Shown here in pieces: positions 56,645 to 64,000 of a stretch of DNA of 64,000 nt (position 1 is its first letter; the number at the start of each line of letters is the position of its first letter). The notes under the pieces were generated by a model. The model was not told where the DNA came from. It saw nothing but the letters and a program-made list of their open reading frames with translations, and did no database searches. A program made the translations under genes and the position numbers. Source of the stretch: Akebia trifoliata. Lineage: Eukaryota > Streptophyta > Magnoliopsida > Ranunculales > Lardizabalaceae. The stretch spans positions 26,663,132 through 26,727,131 of the forward strand of contig CM030717.1 of NCBI GenBank assembly GCA_017979445.1, written 5' to 3'.

Positions 56645-57878
56645 TCCATAGTATAAGGAAAGTCTAGATATTTGCCGTTGTCAACTCTCCTATTCTCTTG
56701 AATTGCCCTTTGATCATCATTCGGTCGTCTTTTGATTCTATCATCAACAAAAAAATATGTGTTGGGCCTATCATTTTTCCACTTGTGACCACTTAGGCGC
56801 CTTCCACACTCTTACTTTTTCAATACTAATAGTCACCGACACCGTGGTGCACCTGGTTACATCATGGAGATCCGAAAAGGATGATATCTTCAAGTTTTCC
56901 AAGTAAGCCCGCAAGGAAACTAACATTCTTTCAATGCACATTTCTACTAGTCGCGAGTCCTTGATCGCTTCGTGGCAAACAATCGCATTATTCTTGAACT
57001 GCATCACATATGCATTAAGATGTTTGTCACCATTTTGCTGAAGATGGCCTAAATCTGCTAGGGTCACTTACTCACTAACATGGAAACAATTTCGGTGGAA
57101 GGCATTTGCAAGATGCCTCCCAGAAGGCATAGAACCATGTGCCATATAATTGTATCATGTGTATGCTCATCCAGTTAGTGATTTTGAGAATTCGCGTAGT
57201 CAAAGATCCACTTCACACTTATGTTCTCCAAACGCCTCCAAAAATTGAGATATGTGTTCTCGCGCATTACCCTTGCTATCATATAAGAAAAAAGTTAGAG
57301 TAACATACCCTTTCAGATAAAGCTTGTGTTGCAGATTTTTGGGATACAGCAGGTAGTATTCATAAATGTCCCCTTCCTTAGCACCATGTTCTTTCTTTTA
57401 AAAGCCGTGATAATTTTTCAATTGTGACATACCCAGGTTGAGTGTCCTCTTGACGAGCGTGTACTTCTGAATCTATGCTTTGAGTCGCTTACGCAAGGTC
57501 AAATGACACAGCACCACCAACTATCGGATGACATGCGAAAAAACTCGAGACGCCTCTTGATTTGATGACTTCTTCAAGGATTGGTTGGTTATTCAGTGAA
57601 TCTTGTGGCTACTTCCCCACATGTTGTAATCTTGCCAAGATCTCCAAGTTTGTCTTTGCGAATCCTCGAAGAATTTTGGTCAATGATTCCATAACAATCA
57701 CAATAACAGCATGGCCTTCATCAGGGATTGTTGGTATTTGAACCGTATTTGGCGTTTGGTCATGCCATTGCTTGCGATTGGTGTCTTCATTGTTGTCATC
57801 ACCACATGTGGATCTAGATTGGCTTTGCATCCTCATCCTGCGAATGAGTCTTGTGTTTGTCCCCAGTGGAATTGCCAA
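56645..57878 (-). pseudogene. gag N-terminal and capsid part of Tat-C
   Basis: 57067-56771 encodes LADLGHLQQNGDKHLNAYVM, QFKNNAIVC, IKDSRLVEMCIERM and RAYLENLKISSFSDLHD, then TVSVTISIEK, the retrotransposon-gag capsid fold of Tat elements. The N-terminal part (57878-57609) has an RMRMQSQSRS basic stretch and a leucine-rich end. The region between is frame-shifted. Gag assembles the particle. Confidence 0.82.
57860..57877 (-). other. Primer-binding site of Tat-C (tRNA-Arg type)
   Basis: The + strand reads TCCCCAGTGGAATTGCCA, one base different from the Tat-B site; two bases (AA) separate it from the LTR. Confidence 0.85.
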
Positions 57879-57879
57879 A

Positions 57880-58575
57880 TGTTGAAAGGTGCTGATAAAG
57901 TCTTTTACATTGAATTATATTTTTTCTTTACAAAGACTTCAAGGTCCCATTGAGCTGATTGTAGACAATCGTGTGGACCTTGTTGTATACAAGACAAAAT
58001 GAAGATAAAATGTGAAGAAGGATCTAGAGTGATATGTGATCCAAGGGTCCAACCCCTTCAATGGTAACCTCTAGCTCCTTTTATAGTGGGAGGAGAAAGG
58101 TCCCTTTCTTAGTTAACCCCTCTAACATGGTTATTTCAAGTTGTCATTGTCAGGTTCAAGGTAAGATTACATCCTAGCATGGTGTCGACGACTTGTCTCT
58201 ATCAAGTCCGAGGTGAGGTAGCAGTCTACCCAAGTTAAAGGCATGTAAGTGTCAGGATTGTCGACCTCTATCACGTGTCAGTCGTTGGCATAACCTTTAT
58301 ATGGTCTGGTGCCTCCTCTTTATTGGTGATTCTATATGTGCACCATGGTCAAGATGTGAGACTTAACCCTCTTTCCGTACTATTGGAGTTAAAGTCTAAT
58401 ATGATGCCATGTGGCGGCTTTTGTGGTAGAGCATAGTAATTTAGTGAAGTTACATGGTGGATGGTCATGGTGACACGTGGTAATCATATTACCCATCTCC
58501 ATAGTGTCGAGTCAACTTACTGGTATTTTTTTTTTTTTTTTTTGAGGGGGGGGGGGCGGGCTAAGACACCACATA
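57880..58575 (-). repeat. 5' LTR of Tat-C
   Basis: On the + strand it begins TGTTGAAAGG beside the PBS and ends GCTAAGACACCACA, giving TG...CA ends. A G-run and a T-run (58527-58556) lie near the outer end. No second copy was found in the window. The outer end is less sure than the inner one. Confidence 0.65.
58077..58086 (-). promoter_or_regulatory. LTR TATA box of Tat-C
   Basis: The minus strand reads CTATAAAAGG, about 200 bp before the LTR end and the PBS, a usual distance for a short LTR. Confidence 0.6.
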
Positions 58576-58939
58576 AAAAAGTCGATTTTTTTCTTTGTAA
58601 GGAAAACATGAGTTGACTCACGATTATGGGGTTGATCTATGGTACAAAATTTGGTCATTTGAAAAAAGTGCAACAAGTTGACTCGTTATTTTGGGGTGTT
58701 CCATTGTCCAAAATTGAAGTATTTCACATAATGTACTTCGAGTCAACTCATTGTTTTTATGCAACATGGTACATAAATGAAATTTATTTCATCAACTGGA
58801 ATTGATTTTTTTTTTTTTTTTTATGCAATGTAGCATGCATTGAATTGGAAATAATTTCATTAATTTGCATAGATTCAACTCAAAGTTTTGTACTAAGTGA
58901 CATTAATACAATTGAAAATAGATCTCTTTGTTTACAACA
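58576..58939. other. Unassigned DNA right of Tat-C
   Basis: It contains repeated GAGTTGACTCA / AGTTGACTCGT / GAGTCAACTCAT words in both orientations and T-runs. No gene. Confidence 0.4.
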
Positions 58940-59190
58940 AGTTAATAGGAAATTGTTGAGGACATTTTCCCCTAAAATGGCATTTTAATCATAGTCCTTT
59001 TAGGTGGCCCACAAGATAGTCGATGGATCATAGTAGAGACCAACTTTTGAATCAAGCGAAACCGGTGCCTAATACCTTCCAGATCCCATAACCTGACCAA
59101 CGTACCAAGAATCTCAAACGCAGACCGACCCAAATTCGATTCAGTGTCAATTTTGGTTCCTAGACCTAAACTAGGCGGTGAGGGTTGCTC
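58940..59190 (+). repeat. Diverged Tat/Athila-type LTR tail
   Basis: It shares AGTAGAGACC, GGTGCCTAATACCTTCCA, an ACCC-x-AATTC region and GGTTCCTAGACCxxAAxTAGGCGG with the end of the Tat-A LTR (14932-15090) in the same order. It does not belong to any intact element in the window. Confidence 0.6.
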
Positions 59191-60330
59191 CATCAAGATG
59201 TGCGGCGCCTTCATTTATGTCACCAATTGTCAATGTTATTATCCTGATGAAACAAATCTCAACCATTTTGTCTTCTATGAGAATGGAAATTGTAGGACAT
59301 CCAAGGTCCTTATGTTTTAATGCAATTATTTTTTGATTGAGACACAAAGCTTGGGCTACCATAATAGCTTTCCAAGGGGTTTTCCACTAAACTATAGTCA
59401 AGTCTTGTAAGAAGTGAAGAATTGACGTAACTAAAAGTTTTTTGTGGGTCAGAATCGTTTCTCTTTCTCTTGGAAAATATTTTCCTTTGATGGTATATTT
59501 TTTATTGGTGTATCATGAAACATTGGTGGGACACTGTCCATTGGTTGTTGGTCGTCAGTCATTGTTGGGTAATTATAGAGTTCCTCAAGAGACTAGAGAT
59601 GGTGAAGTAAATGTTGGTTTTCTAAATTTGGAACTTACTCACTTAGGAATTGATCGTTTTCCATTTATTCTAAGGATAAGGTTAACTGACCTAGTTGGAT
59701 TTCCATGTTGACTAAGGCTTAAGCAGTATCCTGATTTATCTATGATTGTGAATGATTGATTTTCGGATGTTGTTAAATGAGTTGTTGTTGTTGTTTTAAC
59801 AACTCAACCATCATGGAATTTAACGGAAAAGAATGTTGAAAAGTAGGGGTAGGGTAGTTGGACATTGTATATTGCCTTAAGACTCTATATTGAGTGAATT
59901 GTTGTGGAGACGAATAGGATTGTTGAGGAACCATGACTTGGTTCATTAGAAAAGTGTTTTGCCTAGGAAGATTCATATGGATGCTTGGAGGATTATCATG
60001 AGTGGGCTCCTTCTACCCATACTAGAAATTTTGATGAAAATAATTTTTTGAATGATATGTTTGATTGAACAAATCGGGTGTCAAGTTCCTGTAAGAGTTG
60101 TACTCATTGATTACACTAGCCTGCTCAACCCCTAAGCATGGGCAAACTTGGACAACACCCGGTTAGTGATCATAGTAGTCGCACAGGACACACATGGTCC
60201 ATGATTCTCTCCTACTTCCATGACATAATTTGACTCATGAAGGGGATTGTAATTTGCTGTCACTTGGAAATCATTTATCCTTCTACTTAAATTGTTTACC
60301 ACACTTACTAAGTTTGACATGACATATTTG
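59171..60330 (-). pseudogene. Athila-like gag/protease remnant
   Basis: On the minus strand: SNLVSVVNNLSRRIND (60316), GENHGPCVSCA (zinc-binding-like), a Gln/Asn/Pro-rich middle (PQQSYSSPQQFTQYR, 59915), LVNMEIQLGQLTLSLE (about 59685; family LxNLExQxGQLA), and near the end ALKHKDLGCPTISILIEDK (about 59320-59265), like the KDPGCPTISxxIG start of the Athila protease. Frames change repeatedly. It stops against the LTR tail at 58940-59190, so the rest of pol is missing. Confidence 0.6.
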
Positions 60331-62955
60331 ATATCATTATTTGCCTCTATTCCAAAAAAAAGTATTCACCCTTAATTTTTCGATTATTTTTCCAGCATAT
60401 AAATCTCCTGAGTCTACAAATTAGAAAAAGAATAAACTTGACCTAATAGGGTCCTAGACTTTAGACAGCTCCTAACTGTTTTGAAGAACTACCTAAGCCT
60501 CAGATTCGGTTTTATGAAACCAAATTGACTAGATCAACCCTAGGTGCTTGGTGGAGTCACAATGCATTTGGCAATGGTCTCACTTTAAGTAGCATCCCCC
60601 TTGAACAGAGCTTATTACTCTTCCTGGAGACATGACTTTGCTGAGGTATCAATTTGATCAAAAAGCACAATCGGTGCTGCTTTCGGTTTATCCTCACCTA
60701 TTGATCCCATGGGCCCTAAGTTCCAAGTGTAATTAGTTTTAGATTAAAATTGATTTGACTCAACTAGGTGAGTTGATTATCTTAAAAGGAAAGAAATCAA
60801 TGATGAAATTCGATTCTTATCTTATCTTTTCAGTGACATCCCTTTCGAGGTGGCCTTATTACTATTGTGCAATCAATGGTGTACAAAATATCACACAAAA
60901 GCAATAAAAAAAAACTCACTTGCAATACTCTTGAGGGGAAAGAGTTTTACCTCTTGTTCAAGATGGGTGATGAGTCAATTAGAGTTGACCAATGAGCCAT
61001 GATTGTTTCGTCCCAATGTCTTCCTCACCTAAAATTATTACAATCCTAAAATTATTACAATCAAAATTATACAATAATTATTATAAATGAAATAATCCTA
61101 CTACACTTATTTCAATCTATATTTAAACTAATCTAAATTGAAATTAACAAGTTGTTGCAAAAAATGAATCTTCTTTAATGCTCATTTATTTCCAATACTT
61201 GAAAATTTCAATGTAAGTTGGGACTTTTGATGGAATTGGACTCCAAAGAATTTCATTTAACTTTCCGATGGACTTTTCCGTCAATGCACAACCTACAAAA
61301 CACAGAAACAAAATAATCCAAATAAAATTGTACATAACAAATTTCAACAATGCATGGATTGCATAACAACCTAGAGAACATAAGAGTGCTCTAGTAAAAG
61401 AATTACTAGTCAACTCTCCTATTTTACCTAGAGGTGATAAAATTTTAACGCATCGCGGTAAAATAGAAATAATATTTTTTTTTTTACCAGAAGTCTTAGA
61501 ATGTTCTCTGGGTAGTAATAAAACAATTTTTTTAAGATATAAACTAAAAATCGAATACAAATCCTTTGATTGAAAATAATAAAATTATCCCTGGCAACAT
61601 AGATAATGTGTTCGTCGCGTAAATGATGATGATGATGTTGGATAGCTTGAGAACAAATAAAACTATATTAACTTGAAGGGCAAGTAAGGGTTGAACTACA
61701 AGGAGAATGTGTGAAATTCTTAGCAAGGAATAAGTATTGAATTAACATCATTTTGTCAAGATTGAGTAACCAATGAATTAAAAAGTGAAATTCAAAAAAA
61801 ATTGAAATTAAAATGATGAACATTAGAGAGTTAGAGTCCACTTAAATTAAATTATTCTAACTTATAAGTCCAACTAATTTCCATCTCTTTTTTATCTCAA
61901 TCCAATTCATAAGCAAATGTATTGGGTTGGGAAAAGAGACTTTTAAGCACAATTAATGTTTTAGGCGAAGATCTCCTTCACTTAAGATGTATAAAATTCC
62001 AATGAACAGATATCTAGGTTAAGCACAATCCATATAAGGATTCAACTAAAGCATGGAATGTCAAAGTTACGCAATAATTTGAAGATGAACCTATTAGTAA
62101 ATTTGAAGAAAATATGGAGGTAGAAAGTTAAATAAAATAAATACATAAGACTTGCTGTAGGCTTCCTCCACCTCTCTAATGGAGGGAGGTTAGCCTCTTG
62201 TCGTGGCAAGAAGATAAAAGAGAAGGAAGAACTTGTTTTAATTCAAATACAAAATTTCAACAATTCTATTTTAACCACAAATGCAATAAAAAAATGAAAA
62301 TAAAATGTTATAAGCTACATCTTCCTCTCCCTTCCATGGAGAGTTGAAGCTGTTATTTATACACAAATTGAATGGGATGAGATGGGGACCTGAATTCATA
62401 AATTAAGGCAAGCGTGTTAGGTAATCTCCTCAAATTGTCCCTCAAGTGGTTTGAGCAATAATTCTTCAAATAATTTATTGATTTGTGGAAGAATGAGAAA
62501 TCCACGGCCATCTTTGGAATGCATGAGAAGATTCTTTCAAAGCCCAATCCCAAGTCCATTGCACTCCATCCTATCATGTCATGGTCGTCCAAGCCCATCT
62601 CACTTGTAATTTTGTATTCTTTTGAGGGTCACATTGCATTGATTATTCTGTAAAATAATTACACGTAATTAGTCACTTTTGAATTGAACATGATTGTATG
62701 CAAATATATCATGATTTTTTTGTAAATTTTGTGCAATGCAATGATATGAGGATGAGATGACTTTTTACGTGAAAAACCAAAATTTTATTGAGAAAAACCA
62801 GATTAGTGCCATGGATTTATGTATTAAAAGATAGAAGATTAGACACTTATCAAAAATAATTGGTGCTGCAATTTGATTTCTCAACACAATTTCCTTCTCT
62901 CTATGTATAGTTTCTTTGAAAAAAAAATTGTGCTGTGAAAGTCTGCTTGATTTGC
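60331..62955. other. Unassigned DNA
   Basis: About 2.6 kb with no gene I can support. A 17-bp tandem duplication CCTAAAATTATTACAAT occurs at about 61028-61062. The 124-codon minus frame at 61186-61560 and the 81-codon one at 62353-62598 lack recognisable motifs. The region may include old LTR fragments. Confidence 0.4.
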
Positions 62956-64000
62956 TTTAGGAGCAATCTTACTTGGGATATGGGTTTTAAGAGGAATTTC
63001 AATGATTAGGAGATTAAAGAGGTGATTTCTCTTCTTAATGTTCTCAATTCTAACCAAGTTGTGGATTGAGGAGGATGGAAGAGAGTGGATTGAAAATAAG
63101 GATAAGAGATATGTTCGTTTCATAAAGCGCTATTGCCTCCCTTCAATTTAGTCTTCTTAGAATCATCCAACCAATCTTCATTAGTTTCATCCAAGTTTGC
63201 ATTCTTCATCCGGTTAACATCTTTTTGGAGAATTCTAACTTTGGATAATCTAATTAAGCATGGTGCGCTAACTCTTAACTTTTGATTTCTTTTGTAAGAA
63301 AAGTGGTGAGTCTGGGTGTCATACTTTAATTCAATACTCCTTCACTTATGGTATTTGGGCTCACTTTATTTTCTTCTTTCATTTAGTATTGCCTCTCTTC
63401 GATTTAGTCTTCTCAAAGTTATCTAACTGGTCATCATTAGTTTCATCTAAGTTTGCAATCTTCGTTTGATTAACATATTTTGGAAAAATTCTTACTTTGG
63501 ACAATTTGATTAAGTGTGGTGTGCCAACTCCAAACTTTTGCTTTCTTTGTAACAGAAGTGGTGAACTTTTGTTTTATTTGTAAGAAAAGTGGTAAGTCTG
63601 GGCCTCATACGTTAATTCACTATTCTTTCACTTTTGATATTCGGGCTCACTTTATTTCCATCTTTCATTTACCATGGATACTCCCTAAATATGTTTTCCC
63701 TCTCTCCCTTTGGTGGACTTAAAATATATTTTCTAGCAGAAAAAAGATACCTTTGGGCCATCTATCCATTTGCAATGTGTTAGGGGAGTTGAAAATAGAT
63801 GAACAAGATAGTGTTTCAAGGAGAGGAAAATCACTTCAAGAAGCAATAATGGAGATATTGGGATTGTTATTTTACTAGGGAAAATGTTCAAAGACTTTGG
63901 AAGTGTCTTTCTCGAGGATTTTGTATTCAAATGGGATGAATATATGTAATCATGTTATGACTTTGGCTTTAAAAAAAAATTGCTTTCCATAATGTTGAAG
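62956..64000 (+). pseudogene. 3' end of an L1-like LINE (zf-RVT region), tandemly duplicated
   Basis: The reading WDMGFKRNFND and EIKEVISLLNVLNSNQVVD (about 62975-63070), followed by KALLPPF, RILTLDNLIKHG (63220-63270), FLCKKSGES-like text and later CFICKKSGKSGPHTLIHYSF, IRAHFISIF and WILPK (63570-63690), is the C-terminal zinc-binding region of plant LINE ORF2. Two tandem copies of about 256 bp start at TATTGCCTCC (63131) and TATTGCCTCT (63387). Stops and frameshifts are frequent. It runs to the window end; a run of A at about 63971 might be near a poly-A tail, but this is unsure. Confidence 0.72.

Larger units (their letters stand above)
42521..58575 (-). mobile_element. Third Tat-type Ty3/gypsy element (Tat-C), interrupted by CACTA-2
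   Basis: On the minus strand from the right: 5' LTR (57880-58575), Arg-type PBS (57860-57877), gag (57878-56645, continuing 47296-46840), protease (46829-46590), linker (46495-46019), RT (45774-45400), RNase H (45266-44260) and integrase (about 43690-42521). The PMD ORF lies beyond integrase in antisense. No 3' LTR or PPT was found, so the left end has been lost or is very diverged; the given start is only the end of pol. It is a different family from Tat-A/B: the LTR is about 700 bp, not 1.7 kb. Confidence 0.8.

Noticed and set aside
59442..59711. 89-aa plus-strand ORF
   Set aside because: It lies opposite the Athila-like gag/protease remnant, whose motifs are on the minus strand.
61186..61560. 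124-aa minus-strand ORF
   Set aside because: No recognisable motif and AT-rich surroundings; a chance frame is likely, though I cannot rule out a worn gene.

Overview
This 64 kb window is plant nuclear DNA made almost entirely of nested transposable elements. I see no intact host gene, tRNA, rRNA or CRISPR array. The elements present (Tat-type and chromovirus Ty3/gypsy, a Sirevirus-like copia, TNP2-type CACTA, an L1-like LINE) and the plant protein fragments fit a repeat-rich, probably heterochromatic, region of an angiosperm. I cannot name the species.

Layout. (1) 1-15143: a Tat-type LTR retrotransposon on the + strand (Tat-A; its 5' part lies left of the window, its 3' LTR is 13444-15143). 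A second copy of the same family (Tat-B, 465-12505, - strand, near-identical LTRs, 5-bp target duplication GCCGC) has inserted into Tat-A's own 34-bp tandem array. Tat-B has its own 3' array of about 48 units and only scraps of pol. (2) 15144-about 17090: the 3' end and 3' LTR of a Sirevirus-like copia into which Tat-A inserted. (3) 17281-about 36396: a chromovirus-like gypsy (LTR, Met-type PBS, gag, protease, RT, RNase H; no integrase), interrupted by an 11.4-kb CACTA element at 23411-34813 with 3-bp duplication TAA. (4) The CACTA element has no visible transposase. It carries exon fragments of at least eight unrelated plant genes, all on the + strand: HAT3.1-like homeobox, protein tyrosine phosphatase, bZIP, Nudix hydrolase, a DUF761-like small protein, dynamin DRP2, RAD9 and an NHX antiporter. 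(5) About 36397-38871: a - strand gypsy-type LTR. (6) About 39600-42200: a decayed plant-mobile-domain (PMD) ORF on the + strand, lying antisense and downstream of the pol of a third Tat element (Tat-C, 42521-58575, - strand). (7) Tat-C gag is split by a second CACTA element (47297-56644, duplication TCC) that carries a decayed but full-span TNP2 transposase and a second, Transposase_24-like ORF. (8) 58576-64000: a diverged Tat/Athila LTR tail, Athila-like gag/protease remains, unassigned DNA, and the 3' end of a LINE with a tandem duplication.

The most noteworthy object is the Pack-CACTA at 23411-34813: a multi-gene transduplication with exon-intron structure kept and all fragments in the same orientation. 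Second is the tandem array of short self-complementary units in the Tat 3' regions, whose 34-bp and 33-bp subfamilies keep matching stem arms, and which is itself the site of a same-family inverted nested insertion. Identifications rest on motif reading by eye. Database searches and alignments were not run.
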